The notes: generated from the sequence alone by a model not told the origin. 64,000 bases of DNA from Microcoleus sp. FACHB-672 (GCF_014695725.1 NZ_JACJOU010000031.1:62001-126000); one strand, 5' to 3'; positions 27,128-36,477 are shown, counted from the first letter of the stretch. Program-made: numbers and translations.

Positions 27128-27730
27128 TCAATCGGGATTTCTTTTATAGCGGCGGGGATTTTTAGCCGGCCCTTGTTTGACATACCAGTTATACCACTCC
27201 TTAGAACTGCGAATGGCCAGCCAGAGGAGGATTAAAGCAATTAAGCCTCCCTGTGTGGGAGCATCAAAAGCGAACAGAACTAGGGAAATGCAGAGGATAT
27301 CCTGCGCTAGAATCACCGACAAGGGTAATCCGCGCAGCCGGTAAAACCAGCCGGCTTGAACCAGTTGCAACACCAGTGCCAGCAAACCCCCGACTAGCCC
27401 AATAATCCACACAAATACAGGCGGTGGGGCATTTGGTTGGGCGAAGGTTGCCTCAGCAATTGCCATGCCCATAATCGCACCCACAATTGGGCTAAATAAA
27501 AGTTGGACAATTTGCAGGACGCGCTGCCCCAAAAACTTTTTAGAAGCAAATAGCTCAAACAGCGACCAACTAACCAACACTCCCAGAACCACCGGCGGCG
27601 AGATCCGAGATAACAACGGCACACGAGACCACAGCTTATCACTTTCTAATAAGCCAATTAACAGGAGGGGCAGGGCGATCCTCATTCCCCCTGCCGCAGA
27701 CGCAGAGAGCGCGGCTAGGAGTTCTATCAT
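27128..27730 (-). CDS. DUF4126 membrane protein
   Basis: 200 residues, about five predicted membrane helices. It starts MIELLAALSASAAGGMRIALPLLLIGL, the typical opening of DUF4126 proteins, and contains WSLFELFASKKFLGQRVLQIVQLLFSPIVGAIMG and GLVGGLLALVLQLVQAGWFYRLRGLP. A basic tail (KNPRRYKRNPD) should lie in the cytoplasm. The family has no established function. The gene is isolated by about 250 bp downstream (towards the porin gene) and 690 bp upstream. Confidence 0.8.
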   Translation of the reverse strand: MIELLAALSASAAGGMRIALPLLLIGLLESDKLWSRVPLLSRISPPVVLGVLVSWSLFELFASKKFLGQRVLQIVQLLFSPIVGAIMGMAIAEATFAQPNAPPPVFVWIIGLVGGLLALVLQLVQAGWFYRLRGLPLSVILAQDILCISLVLFAFDAPTQGGLIALILLWLAIRSSKEWYNWYVKQGPAKNPRRYKRNPD

Positions 27731-28416
27731 AACGGGACTTCAATTTACACTAAACATTGCTTGACGCTCAGCGACCTTCGATCACCCTGCCAGCTTGGGT
27801 TGAGTGGACAATTGCCTTTGAAAACAAAGCTGGGATTGATGCCAAACCCATACTTTTAGTCTATAGCTTCGATCTCTGTTGTGCAGCAACAATATTATTG
27901 TTCGCAGACAGGATTTCCTCACCCGCAAGGATATTCTAGTGCTGGATGCTCGTTCGTTCTGGGGTTTCCTCCCATTCTTTTTGCCATTTTCTCAATATCA
28001 GCAGTCCTTGGGGATTGACACGCCGGCGAGGGCAGGGAGGAGAATGCCGAATTATTCCCGGCTCCCTGAAGTCGTCATAAATCGTAAATAAACAAACGAA
28101 TCAGCATAGCCTGATATTATTTGACATTTTGTGTAAATCGATACAATAATTGAAATAGAGAGATTTAAAAACCTTTTCTCTCTAATTAGGTTTTGTTATA
28201 AGTATCAATTCAACAAGCCCCAGTGTTGGATGTTTGGATGGGGAAATTTGCGAATCACCGGCTCTCCTGTTTGTTCGGTTTAGATTAACCGGAATCAGCG
28301 AAAGCCTCTGAATTGTGGTGCAAATATAACTGCAAAACTGTAGGGTCATCATCGCACAAAGTCCCTGCAAAAATGCAATGTGCGGATTGCCACTGGTAAA
28401 AGGAGCAAATACTTAA
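27731..28416. other. Long spacer upstream of gdhA
   Basis: 686 bp without a convincing gene. It must hold the gdhA promoter. I looked for an NtcA site (GTA-N8-TAC) and found only a GTA-N6-TAC near 28134, which does not fit. Short open frames here are low quality. Confidence 0.45.
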
Positions 28417-29703
28417 ATGTCAGAATCACTATTTGCAGATGCTAGTAAGAGACTAGAAAAAGCTTTAAAATATGCGTCAGTTTCTGAAGATGCGATCGAA
28501 CGCTTAAAATATCCGAAAACCAGTTTAAGCGTCTCTATACCTGTACGGATGGATAATGGCTCTTTGCGAATTTTCCAAGGCTATCGGGTTCGCTATGACG
28601 ATACGCGAGGGCCGGGGAAAGGCGGGGTGCGATATCATCCGAATGTTTGCATGGATGAAGTGCAATCTTTAGCCTTTTGGATGACATTTAAATGTGCAGT
28701 CTTAAACTTACCGTTTGGCGGTGCAAAAGGCGGGGTGACGGTTAATCCCAAAGAACTTTCCAGACTGGAATTGGAACGTTTGAGCCGGGGTTACATTGAT
28801 GCGATCGCAGACTTTATCGGCCCGGATGTCGATATTCCTGCCCCAGATGTTTATACGAACCCGATGATTATGGGTTGGTATATGGATCAGTACAGTATTA
28901 TTCGGCGTCAACTGTCTCCAGCCGTTGTCACCGGCAAGCCACTTGCCATTGGGGGAAGTTTGGGGCGCGATACCGCAACCGCAGCCGGCGCATTTTATGC
29001 CATCGAAGCGCTGATGCCCAAATTTGAGCAGCCACCGGAAGCCACAACTGTTGCCGTGCAAGGTTTTGGCAATGCAGGCGCACATTTGGCACAAATGCTT
29101 TCAAAAGCCGGTTATAAAGTCGTGGCAGTGAGTGATTCCCAAGGGGGAGTTTATGCCAAAAAGGGCTTAGATATTCCCAGCATCCGCCGGTTCAAAGATT
29201 CTCATAAAGGTATCCAAGCGATTTACTGCGAAGATACTGTTTGCAATGTTATTGAACATGAAGTGATTACCAATGAGGAACTTTTAGGCTTAGACGTAGA
29301 TATTTTGATTCCCGCTGCCTTAGAAAATCAAATTACTGAGGCGAATGTCAATAGCATCAAGGCTAAGTATATTTTTGAAGTTGCGAACGGCCCAACTACT
29401 TCTGGTGCAGATAAAATTCTAGAAGAAAAGGGCGTTTATGTATTTCCAGATATTTTGGTGAATGCCGGCGGCGTCACAGTTAGCTATTTTGAGTGGGTGC
29501 AAAATCGCAGCGGATTTTACTGGACACTCGACGAAGTTAATCACCGCTTGAAAGTGAAAATGGTTGAGGAAACTCAGCAAATTTGGAAAATCGCGCAGGA
29601 ACTGTCTATCTCAATGAGAACAGCCGCTTATGTCCATGCTTTAAACCGGCTGGGTGAAGCATTAAGCGCTAAAGGAACTAGAGATTATTACATCAATAGC
29701 TAA
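28417..29703 (+). CDS. gdhA: Glutamate dehydrogenase (Glu/Leu/Phe/Val family)
   Basis: 428 residues. It catalyses reversible amination of 2-oxoglutarate to glutamate with NAD(P)H. Motifs: GYRVRYDDTRGPGKGGVRYHP, LNLPFGGAKGGVTVNPKELS with the catalytic Lys, DVDIPAPDVYTNP, VTGKPLAIGGSLGRDTATAAG and VAVQGFGNAGAHLAQML (Rossmann loop). VFPDILVNAGGVTVSYFEWVQN near the C-terminus completes the fold. Size fits the hexameric catabolic-type enzymes. AGGAG twelve bases before the ATG supports the start. A strong terminator follows (29803-29839), so it is monocistronic. Cofactor preference is not read here. Confidence 0.95.
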   Translation: MSESLFADASKRLEKALKYASVSEDAIERLKYPKTSLSVSIPVRMDNGSLRIFQGYRVRYDDTRGPGKGGVRYHPNVCMDEVQSLAFWMTFKCAVLNLPFGGAKGGVTVNPKELSRLELERLSRGYIDAIADFIGPDVDIPAPDVYTNPMIMGWYMDQYSIIRRQLSPAVVTGKPLAIGGSLGRDTATAAGAFYAIEALMPKFEQPPEATTVAVQGFGNAGAHLAQMLSKAGYKVVAVSDSQGGVYAKKGLDIPSIRRFKDSHKGIQAIYCEDTVCNVIEHEVITNEELLGLDVDILIPAALENQITEANVNSIKAKYIFEVANGPTTSGADKILEEKGVYVFPDILVNAGGVTVSYFEWVQNRSGFYWTLDEVNHRLKVKMVEETQQIWKIAQELSISMRTAAYVHALNRLGEALSAKGTRDYYINS

Positions 29704-29802
29704 TCTCCAAACCCTCGCGTCTAAAATAAACCTCTTGCAAAAATCTTAAAAGTCCGCAAACAAACGCATCAACCCGTTTTTTGCAAGAAATCTAAGTTGA
29801 CG

Positions 29803-29839
29803 AAAGGCAAAAGAAAGAAATTTTTCTTTTGCCTTTTTT
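29803..29839 (+). terminator. Rho-independent terminator after gdhA
   Basis: aaaggcaaaagaaa (29803-29816) and tttcttttgccttt (29823-29836) form a 14-bp perfect stem with a six-base loop, running into a T tract. It is about 100 bp after the gdhA stop. Confidence 0.9.
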
Positions 29840-29965
29840 CTATTGAATTTAGTCACAATTTCTTGGTTGCCAGAAGACTAAAAACTCGCCGGCTTAGAAA
29901 TCCGTATCAGAGGCGGGTTGCCGGCGTTTCCGCTAAAATCCAGAAAACGCCTTATCTGGGTTCTC

Positions 29966-30931
29966 ATGAATAACATCCTCCTGAACCGGCGCAACTGCCT
30001 GACTAAACTTTCAGTTGCCAGTCAATTAATCGTATCCAGTCTGTTTTTGGGTCTTGCCGGCAACTTGGGTATGTCAGTCAGCGCACAGCCATCCATCGCG
30101 CCGGTGGTGGCCCAATCTCAACCGGCCCCCGCAACGAACCCTGTTGCCCAGAAAATACTGGGGCAATGGCAAGCAAAAGATCCATCAGGACAGGATCTGC
30201 TGATGTTCGTCTTTGCGCCAGAAAACAAACTCTATATCGTCCTTCCCTCTCCTGAAAAGCCGGCCCCTGCGGTTGAGATGCGCTATCGCATTGATGCCGC
30301 CCAGAACCCCATGCACCTAGATGTGCAAATTAATAGTGATGATACGGTGATGACCGTGTTTGAGGTCAGCCCCGATGGCAAGATGCGCTTGCAACTCGAC
30401 GGCACCAATCCCGGAGTACCCAGACCAACAGCACTAACGGACGCAGCAACAGTATTCGAGAAGGTTTCTGACGCCACGACGGTGCCGGCAGATTCTGAAG
30501 TGGTGGGGTTTGAAGAGCAAAAAGGGATGGCCCAGCAAAGCGAAGCCAGACTGTTTATGAGTGCGCTGAATAGAGCACAGCAGGCTTATTTTTTGGAAAA
30601 TAATAAATTCGCAGCAGCGATTGAGGAACTAGGTCTGGGGATTAAGCCAGAGACGGAGTTTTATCGCTACCAAATTGTGCCTCAAGGCGATGCGACCAAA
30701 AGTGTGCTGATGACCGCGCAAGCAAAAAGTGAGGAATTGAAAAGCTACAGCGGCGCAGTCTTTATGATGACAGTTAATCCTGGTGAGGCAGTGGCTGAGG
30801 ACCTTACTATTCCCGTTCTGTGTGAAACCGAGCAACCCTCCACCTCACCTCCCCCGATGCCAACCGCCCCTAGCACTGCAACTGGGCAAGGTCAGTGTCC
30901 GGCTGGGTCTGTAGCTGTAACATTGCGTTAG
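29966..30931 (+). CDS. Secreted protein with type IV pilin-like G/H domain
   Basis: 321 residues from ATG 29966; a TTG at 29918 is possible but would put 16 basic residues before the signal. The signal/anchor is LSVASQLIVSSLFLGLAGNLGMSVSA. Residues about 65-165 (KILGQWQAKDPSGQDLLMFVFAPENKLYIVLP) form a beta-rich domain. Residues about 190-285 (EARLFMSALNRAQQAYFLENNKFAAAIEELGLGI, then YRYQIVPQG) match the cyanobacterial type IV pilin-like G/H domain, yet there is no prepilin cleavage site or hydrophobic pilin helix at the N-terminus. The tail is Pro/Thr-rich. The last four bases overlap the convergent msrP gene. Role unknown, possibly an envelope protein. Confidence 0.75.
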   Translation: MNNILLNRRNCLTKLSVASQLIVSSLFLGLAGNLGMSVSAQPSIAPVVAQSQPAPATNPVAQKILGQWQAKDPSGQDLLMFVFAPENKLYIVLPSPEKPAPAVEMRYRIDAAQNPMHLDVQINSDDTVMTVFEVSPDGKMRLQLDGTNPGVPRPTALTDAATVFEKVSDATTVPADSEVVGFEEQKGMAQQSEARLFMSALNRAQQAYFLENNKFAAAIEELGLGIKPETEFYRYQIVPQGDATKSVLMTAQAKSEELKSYSGAVFMMTVNPGEAVAEDLTIPVLCETEQPSTSPPPMPTAPSTATGQGQCPAGSVAVTLR

Positions 30932-31905
30932 GTATATAGCGGCGCAACGTACTCACCGTAACCGTTATAAGGCAGGGTCGGGCGTTTTTCCCAAGTTAAT
31001 GCCGGCCCTGGCCCAACCATTCGTTCACTTGCCTGCGACCAGCGGGGGTGGGGTTTGGTGGGGTTGACGTTGGCCTCGAAGTCATACTCGCTGGGGATTA
31101 GGCTGTTCCAAAAGGTGGCCGGTTGCTGGTCAAGGAATTCGATTTTGACGATGGATTTAGCTCCTTTAAAGCCATATTTCCAGGGCGTAACCATGCGGAT
31201 AGGAGCACCGTGTTGTTTGGGGAGGGTGTGGCCATAGATGCCGGTGGCAAAGAATGCCAGATCATTTGCCATCTCCTCGATCCGCAGTCCTTCGGTATAA
31301 GGCCAAGGCAACTCGCCAAAATGTAAGGGTCCAGGGGTAATTTTCGGGTCGTAGAAAGAGGTGAAGCGAACAAATTTAGCAGCGGAGGAGGGTTCTACAT
31401 CTGCAATCAGCTGTTTCATGGGGAATCCAATCCACGGCACCACCATTGCCCAAGCTTCTACACAGCGGAATCGGTAGATACGTTCTTCAACGGGAAATTT
31501 TTTCTGGAGATCGTCTAAGTCATAGGTGCGGGGATTTTTGACCAAACCTTTGACTTCAACTTTCCAATCTTCGCTTGGCAAAGCTTGGGCGTTTTCCCAA
31601 ATGGCTTTGGTGCCGCCAAATTCGTAAAAGTTATTGTAAGTAGAGGCGAGAGATTCGTCAGTGAGAGTCCTGTCAACTTTGTCAAATTTGGGATTGCGTT
31701 GAACGGAACTCAAATCCTTAGTGCCGGCAGCCGGATTGATTTTCGTTTTGGTTTTGCTCTCGCAGCCAAGTACCGGCAGAATCGTGGCACCTAAGCCGGC
31801 ACCGATCAGGGTTTTGACGAAGCGACGCCGGTTGAAAAATACATCTTCAGAGGTCACTTCTCGCTCTGGAATTTCCCAAATTTTAGGAATGCGGATCAGT
31901 ACCAT
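30928..31905 (-). CDS. msrP: Periplasmic protein-methionine-sulfoxide reductase, molybdopterin subunit
   Basis: 325 residues. MsrP (YedY) reduces oxidised methionines in envelope proteins using a molybdopterin cofactor. Evidence: a Tat-type signal FFNRRRFVKTLIGAGLGATILP (twin Arg 26-28), a following Cys in LGCES, and the oxidoreductase molybdopterin domain with YRFRCVEAWAMVVPWIGFP, where C148 is the likely Mo ligand, plus YGHTLPKQHGAPIRMVTPWKYGFKGAKSIVKIEF. Length is normal. The haem-binding membrane partner MsrQ (YedZ) is not adjacent or elsewhere in the window, so electrons must come from a distant partner. It is convergent with the pilin-domain gene, overlapping by 4 bp. Confidence 0.93.
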   Translation of the reverse strand: MVLIRIPKIWEIPEREVTSEDVFFNRRRFVKTLIGAGLGATILPVLGCESKTKTKINPAAGTKDLSSVQRNPKFDKVDRTLTDESLASTYNNFYEFGGTKAIWENAQALPSEDWKVEVKGLVKNPRTYDLDDLQKKFPVEERIYRFRCVEAWAMVVPWIGFPMKQLIADVEPSSAAKFVRFTSFYDPKITPGPLHFGELPWPYTEGLRIEEMANDLAFFATGIYGHTLPKQHGAPIRMVTPWKYGFKGAKSIVKIEFLDQQPATFWNSLIPSEYDFEANVNPTKPHPRWSQASERMVGPGPALTWEKRPTLPYNGYGEYVAPLYT

Positions 31906-32160
31906 CGAAAAGTAACTCCATCTTTAATCCAGCACAATATTAATGATATCAAATAATTTTAATAATTTTTAATTCTAGAATTTGAATTCTTCAGGAACTC
32001 GTGAGTGTCCCCAAATTTAGCTCTTTGCTAAGGATTTTAATGCCTTTATAAGGCTGTCGTAAAATTTTTTATACTAATTTTTGGAACAGAAAACGTGTTG
32101 AGCATTATAACCATGCCGGCAGATGCTAAAGCTATCAGTACGGGAATTGCTCATCCAATT

Positions 32161-32496
32161 TCACAAAAACTCGACTCGTCCAATCATATCTGCCGGCATA
32201 TACACTTCATAAATCAAAACCAGACTTTCGATAATCTGTCCAATTGTACGGCTTCCTTGCCGGCAATAAGCAATCCCCGGATGCTTGCTAGTTTGACTAG
32301 CAATGATTAAGAAATCCTCATCTTGCGTGAAAATTACACGCCCCTCAGCCCGGATATATGCCAACTGCGCCTCATCACGTTGAGTTCGCGATCCTGCCTC
32401 AACTGTTGTTGTTACATCAATGCCCCGGCGGCGCAGCTCACCGGCAATAACAGATGTAACCTGCTCATCAAGATGAAAGCAAATTTTCTTACTCAC
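32161..32496 (-). CDS. DUF5615 PIN-like toxin
   Basis: 111 residues of the DUF5615 (PIN-like) family: KICFHLDEQVTSVIAGELRRRGIDVTTTVEAG at the N-terminus with the first acidic residue (Asp), then DEAQLAYIRAEGRVIFTQDEDFLIIA, the second and third acidic positions of a PIN-like nuclease. These proteins are predicted RNase toxins. Its start overlaps the end of the DUF433 gene by 8 bp, the standard antitoxin-toxin order, so the two should be co-translated. Direct evidence for toxicity is lacking for this family member. Confidence 0.85.
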   Translation of the reverse strand: MSKKICFHLDEQVTSVIAGELRRRGIDVTTTVEAGSRTQRDEAQLAYIRAEGRVIFTQDEDFLIIASQTSKHPGIAYCRQGSRTIGQIIESLVLIYEVYMPADMIGRVEFL

Positions 32497-32815
32497 CCCG
32501 GATTGCCTTCAGCTTTTCCTGCAAAGGAGAGGGTGGAGTATTGCGCCTCATTTCTTCAACAAATGCCTCGCCTTCTGCCCTGTGGCGATCAATCTCTTCT
32601 TGATGCTCGTAATAGTATGCCATCGCCCCATGAACGGATGCTGGAGATAAATTGTAGTTAGTTGCAATTTCTTCTATAGATTGTTCCATCTCCAGATACA
32701 TGACTGCGATATGTTCAACCGCTATTCGATGGCCGGCTATACGTGGTTTTCCCCCCAGCACTCCTGGAGTCATTTCGATATGTTCGTGACTAATTTGTTC
32801 CACAAAATACCTCAT
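32489..32815 (-). CDS. DUF433 antitoxin
   Basis: 108 residues. The DUF433 domain, a helix-turn-helix-like fold, is seen in HIEMTPGVLGGKPRIAGHRIAVEHIAVMYLEMEQSIEEIATNYNLSPASVHGAMAYYYEHQEEID. The C-terminal part (FVEEMRRNTPPSPLQEKLK) is the likely toxin-neutralising tail. It precedes the DUF5615 toxin gene with an 8-bp overlap. Such antitoxins usually repress their own operon, so the 30-bp spacer towards the next gene and upstream bases are candidate operator sites. A Uma2 gene ends 30 bp upstream in the same direction. Confidence 0.87.
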   Translation of the reverse strand: MRYFVEQISHEHIEMTPGVLGGKPRIAGHRIAVEHIAVMYLEMEQSIEEIATNYNLSPASVHGAMAYYYEHQEEIDRHRAEGEAFVEEMRRNTPPSPLQEKLKAIRGE

Positions 32816-32845
32816 TAACGTCTAATATTTTTTTGAAATTTTATA

Positions 32846-33487
32846 CTACTGAACTTCAATCTGACTTCTTATCCACTCCCGAAATAACCGCAGCAAAGCC
32901 TTTTCTTTCGTTGTTTTCCTCAGTTCCAAAAATCGCTCGATTTCAGCTTGTGGAAGAAAAGGAAAAGTCGGGGAATAATTGCATTCTGCATATTCATTTC
33001 CCTGTAATTGGTAAATGATTAAACGAGTTCCGTCATAACGCCAAACTTCCGCTACACTTAAACTTGCGTATAATGCGAGCCGATTAATTGAACTGCTGGC
33101 AATGTCAATCTCAATGACTAAATCTGGTGGAGGATCTGTATTGAGGTCAATTTGTTCTTTGTTCCAAACTAAATCCTCGTTCTGGATGTAGTAGCACTGA
33201 TCAGGTTCTAATCCGCGCTCCAAATCTTCACGCTTACAGGTTCTTGAACCTAGGCTGTAAATATCAGTATCCAATTCTTCACTTAGGGTTTCTACAAAAC
33301 GCCCTAAGATTTTTTTATACTTTTTATGTGGATCTAAAGGCGTCATGATTTCTAAAGTTCCTCGATCATAAGTCAAGCGAATTCCTGGCTGTTCTGCTAA
33401 ATCTTGCACGAGGAATTCATAAGTCTGCCAGCTAATATTTTTTAGCAGAACTCCAGAAGTGGGATTTTGAATCAGGGTGGTTGTCAT
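32846..33487 (-). CDS. Uma2-family putative nuclease (2)
   Basis: 213 residues. Motifs: ISWQTYEFLVQDLAEQPGIRLTYDRGTLEIMTPL near the N-terminus, GLEPDQCYYIQNEDLV with the conserved Asp, PPDLVIEIDIASSSINRLALYASLSVAEVWRYDGTRLIIYQL as the PD-(D/E)XK-like core, and ERFLELRKTTKEKALLRLFREWI at the C-terminus. The Lys usually found downstream of the acidic pair is not obvious here (NRLALYASL), so catalysis is uncertain. It lies directly upstream of the DUF433/DUF5615 pair on the same strand and may share their transcript. Confidence 0.88.
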   Translation of the reverse strand: MTTTLIQNPTSGVLLKNISWQTYEFLVQDLAEQPGIRLTYDRGTLEIMTPLDPHKKYKKILGRFVETLSEELDTDIYSLGSRTCKREDLERGLEPDQCYYIQNEDLVWNKEQIDLNTDPPPDLVIEIDIASSSINRLALYASLSVAEVWRYDGTRLIIYQLQGNEYAECNYSPTFPFLPQAEIERFLELRKTTKEKALLRLFREWIRSQIEVQ

Positions 33488-34204
33488 TGCTTATCGATAC
33501 CTGCCTGATAATTTTTCTAAAACCGGCTTGTGGTTTGTTCTCTATTTCAACAATAATCTCGACCCACTCACCGCAGTTGATACAGAAATTATATCAAATG
33601 TCAAAGCTCACCGGCATTCAGTGTCAAAAATGTAGCCGGCTATCCTCTTTGAGACAACCAGCCTCTTAATTTCTAATTTTCTTGCTTAATCACAACTGAT
33701 TAACTATTCCCTGGTAAATTATTGAGTTTTTGCACAAATTTATACCGCTTTCTCGTAGGCTTTGTTAAATAATTCAGTCGCATCCTCATGCCGGTTTAAC
33801 TTCGACATCATTTATTTATCAGATGCTTGTCTTGTGTTCCCTCAATGGCAGTGAATAAATCTTAAAATAAGCTTATGAATCAGGCTTAATTTATATTTTT
33901 GTGTTTTTATGCCGGCAAAAATTAGAAAATTTAGCTCGATGTTTAGCTCAGGGCAGACATCAAAGATTAAAATAAGAAAAAATAACACCAGCACCAGCGA
34001 ACTCTTCTGAATTAGGGAAATTAGACACAATGAGTATGGGGAATTGGGATTTTACTTGACGCAATGTCGGCAATGTGAATGACCGCAAGCAAACGTAGCG
34101 AAATGTAAAATCATATTGCAAGGATTTTAAAAATCTTTAAAAATCCTCTACAACTGAATCAGAGCTTTACACTAGAAATTTAAACGAACGTTGCGAGGGA
34201 CAAT
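33488..34204. other. Intergenic region, no gene seen
   Basis: 717 bp, AT-rich, with only short low-quality frames. An 8-bp inverted repeat (aggatttt 34121-34128, aaaatcct 34140-34147) lies about 60 bp before the next gene. A single ggggaattggg-like piece near 34037 resembles the STRR at 34562 in reverse complement. Confidence 0.5.
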
Positions 34205-34513
34205 ATGAATAATCCGAATGGATATCGTTTAGTCTGCACCCTGACCTTTGGTGATATTTACGGTCAAATCATCGTTTGGTTAATCGTCATCTTCATCAGC
34301 CTAGCCACCGCACTCGCCCTGTGGAGTAGCACTCGCCAAATCTACGCACTGGCAACCGTTGGACTCATCCTTGTCCTCTCTCTCCCCTTCCTGCTATTTG
34401 CCTTCGTCACCACCCTGCTGAATCATATCGAGTTCGCGCCGGTAGAAACCTCACCACAACCAGAGCCGGTGGGCAATGTACCCACTCAGAAAACCGTCCA
34501 AGCCACAAGCTGA
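34205..34513 (+). CDS. Small two-helix membrane protein, unknown function
   Basis: 102 residues. Two strongly hydrophobic helices are evident: IYGQIIVWLIVIFISLATALALW (about 19-41) and YALATVGLILVLSLPFLLFAFVTTLL (about 47-72). A Pro/Gln/Thr-rich tail follows (TSPQPEPVGNVPTQ). The ATG at 34205 has GCGAGGG upstream at a good distance. I do not recognise a family. It sits upstream of the SdhA-type gene but is separated from it by an STRR repeat and a terminator, so it is probably a single-gene unit. Confidence 0.65.
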   Translation: MNNPNGYRLVCTLTFGDIYGQIIVWLIVIFISLATALALWSSTRQIYALATVGLILVLSLPFLLFAFVTTLLNHIEFAPVETSPQPEPVGNVPTQKTVQATS

Positions 34514-34561
34514 ATAGCGGCGCAAATAAGAGGGGAAGACTGGAAGGCGTCCTCGATGCCG

Positions 34562-34599
34562 TATTCCCCATGCCCTATTCCCCATTCCCCATGCCCTAT
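34562..34599 (+). repeat. Heptanucleotide STRR repeat
   Basis: Five units with a strict 7-bp period: tattccc, catgccc, tattccc, cattccc, catgccc, then tat. Degenerate CCCCATT-like heptamers of this kind are the short tandemly repeated repetitive sequences known from filamentous cyanobacteria. Confidence 0.8.
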
Positions 34600-34603
34600 A
34601 TAA

Positions 34604-34636
34604 AAACTTCCCTGCCTTTTGGCGGGGAGTTTTTTT
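34604..34636 (+). terminator. Rho-independent terminator
   Basis: tccctgcc (34609-34616) pairs with ggcgggga (34621-34628) around a TTTT loop, with one G-T pair and extra A-T pairs at the base. A T tract follows. It should end transcription from the 34205-34513 gene before the flavoprotein gene. Confidence 0.85.
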
Positions 34637-34682
34637 CAGTGGGTGAGCGTAAATAGAGAAAGAAGCAGATATTAAGCAAAAT

Positions 34683-36410
34683 ATGTTAGAGCATGATGTG
34701 ATTATTGTTGGCGGTGGATTAGCCGGCTGTCGCGCCGCCGTCGAAATTGCCCGCACCGATCCGAATTTAAAAGTTGCTGTGGTGGCGAAAACCCACCCGA
34801 TTCGCTCTCACTCGGTTGCCGCCCAAGGTGGCATGGCTGCCTCACTCAAAAATGTTGATTCCGAGGACGATTGGAAAGCCCACGCCTTTGATACCGTCAA
34901 GGGTTCAGACTATCTTGCCGATCAAGATGCTGTAGAAATTCTTGCCAAAGAAGCGCCCGACGTGGTGATTGATTTGGAACACATGGGCGTTTTGTTCTCC
35001 CGGTTGCCCGATGGACGTATTGCCCAGCGTGCCTTTGGGGGGCATTCTCACAACCGCACCTGCTATGCGGCTGACAAAACCGGCCACGCAATTTTACACG
35101 AATTGGTCAACAACCTGCGCCGGTATGGCGTCCACATCTATGATGAGTGGTACGTCTTGCAGATGATCCTGGAAGACGGGCAAGCTAAAGGCGTTGTCAT
35201 GTACCGCATTGAAGATGGCAAGCTAGCTGTACTCCGCGCAAAGGCGGTGATGTTTGCCACCGGCGGTTATGGTCGTGCTTACAATACCACCTCGAATGAT
35301 TATGCCTCCACCGGCGACGGGTTGGCGATGTCTGCCCTCGCCGGCATTCCTTTGCAGGATATGGAGTTTGTGCAATTCCATCCCACCGGCTTGTATCCTG
35401 TGGGGGTGTTGATTTCTGAAGCCGTGCGCGGTGAAGGTGCCTATTTAATCAATAGCGAGGGCGATCGCTTCATGGCAACTTACGCCCCCAGTCGCATGGA
35501 ACTCGCGCCGCGTGATATTACTTCTCGCGCCATTACTAAAGAAATTCGCGCAGGACGTGGTATTCATCCGGATGGCAGCGCCGGCGGCCCTTTTGTGTAT
35601 CTGGATTTGCGTCACATGGGGCGTGAGAAAATTATGCTTCGGGTTCCCTTTGCCTGGGAGGAAGCACACCGGCTGCTGGGAATTGATGCGGTTGAGAAAC
35701 CAATGCCGATCCGTCCGACTGTTCACTACTCGATGGGCGGAATTCCCGTCAATATTGAGGGCAAGGTGCGAAGTGGGGTTGATGGGTTTGTCGAAGGCTT
35801 ATTTGCTGCCGGTGAGGCGGCTTGCGTATCCGTTCACGGCGCAAACCGGCTGGGAAGTAATTCCCTGCTGGAATGTGTGGTGTATGGCAAGCTGACAGGC
35901 GCTGCGATCGCTCAATATGTGCAAACTCGCAAGTTGCCGCAAGTGGATGAGCAACGCTATCTGACTGCTGCGGTTAAACAAATTCAATCCCTGTTAAATC
36001 AAGCCGGTAAACTTCGCATCGGGCAGTTGCGTCAATCTTTCCAAGATTGCATGACGGATCATTGCGGGGTGTTTCGTACTGAAGAAACAATGCGCGAAGG
36101 TTTAAATCAACTGGAAGCGTTAGAGCAACAATACCAAAAAATCTATTTAGATGATAAGGGAAGTTGCTGGAATACTGAAATTCTTGAGGCGATTGAACTT
36201 CGGAATTTAATGATTGTGGGTAAGGTGATTCTTACTTCTGCACTAAGCCGGCAAGAAAGTCGCGGCGCTCATTGTCGAGAAGATTTCACCAAACGCGATG
36301 ATGAGAATTTCTTGAAACATACCCTCGCTTTTTATTCGCCGGCTGGCATTGATTTGCAATACCGACCTGTTGCTATTACCATGTTCCAACCCCAGGAACG
36401 GAAATATTAA
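34683..36410 (+). CDS. sdhA: Succinate dehydrogenase/fumarate reductase flavoprotein subunit
   Basis: 575 residues. FAD-binding start VIIVGGGLAGCRAAVEIA, the flavin-linkage region HSVAAQGGMAASL (His in RSHSVAAQGG is the usual covalent site), GHSHNRTCYAADKTGHAIL, MEFVQFHPTGLYPVGVLISEAVRGEGAYL, the active-site Arg region PRDITSRAITKEI, and HYSMGGIPVN near the C-terminal end of the FAD domain. It oxidises succinate to fumarate, feeding electrons to quinone in thylakoid or plasma membrane respiration. No iron-sulfur or anchor subunit gene is adjacent, which is common in cyanobacteria where sdhA and sdhB are scattered. L-aspartate oxidase is a related but less fitting alternative. Confidence 0.9.
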   Translation: MLEHDVIIVGGGLAGCRAAVEIARTDPNLKVAVVAKTHPIRSHSVAAQGGMAASLKNVDSEDDWKAHAFDTVKGSDYLADQDAVEILAKEAPDVVIDLEHMGVLFSRLPDGRIAQRAFGGHSHNRTCYAADKTGHAILHELVNNLRRYGVHIYDEWYVLQMILEDGQAKGVVMYRIEDGKLAVLRAKAVMFATGGYGRAYNTTSNDYASTGDGLAMSALAGIPLQDMEFVQFHPTGLYPVGVLISEAVRGEGAYLINSEGDRFMATYAPSRMELAPRDITSRAITKEIRAGRGIHPDGSAGGPFVYLDLRHMGREKIMLRVPFAWEEAHRLLGIDAVEKPMPIRPTVHYSMGGIPVNIEGKVRSGVDGFVEGLFAAGEAACVSVHGANRLGSNSLLECVVYGKLTGAAIAQYVQTRKLPQVDEQRYLTAAVKQIQSLLNQAGKLRIGQLRQSFQDCMTDHCGVFRTEETMREGLNQLEALEQQYQKIYLDDKGSCWNTEILEAIELRNLMIVGKVILTSALSRQESRGAHCREDFTKRDDENFLKHTLAFYSPAGIDLQYRPVAITMFQPQERKY

Positions 36411-36477
36411 GCTGCCGGCATTACATTTGCGTTCTTGTACTCAGAGAAAACGGGGAGAAAGATAGATAAACGTTAGG

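Noticed and set aside
27757-28091. Two short frames in the gdhA spacer
   Set aside because: No domain or ribosome-binding site, and frames overlap each other.
28134-28146. NtcA-like GTA..TAC site before gdhA
   Set aside because: Spacing is six bases, not eight, so it does not fit the known NtcA consensus.
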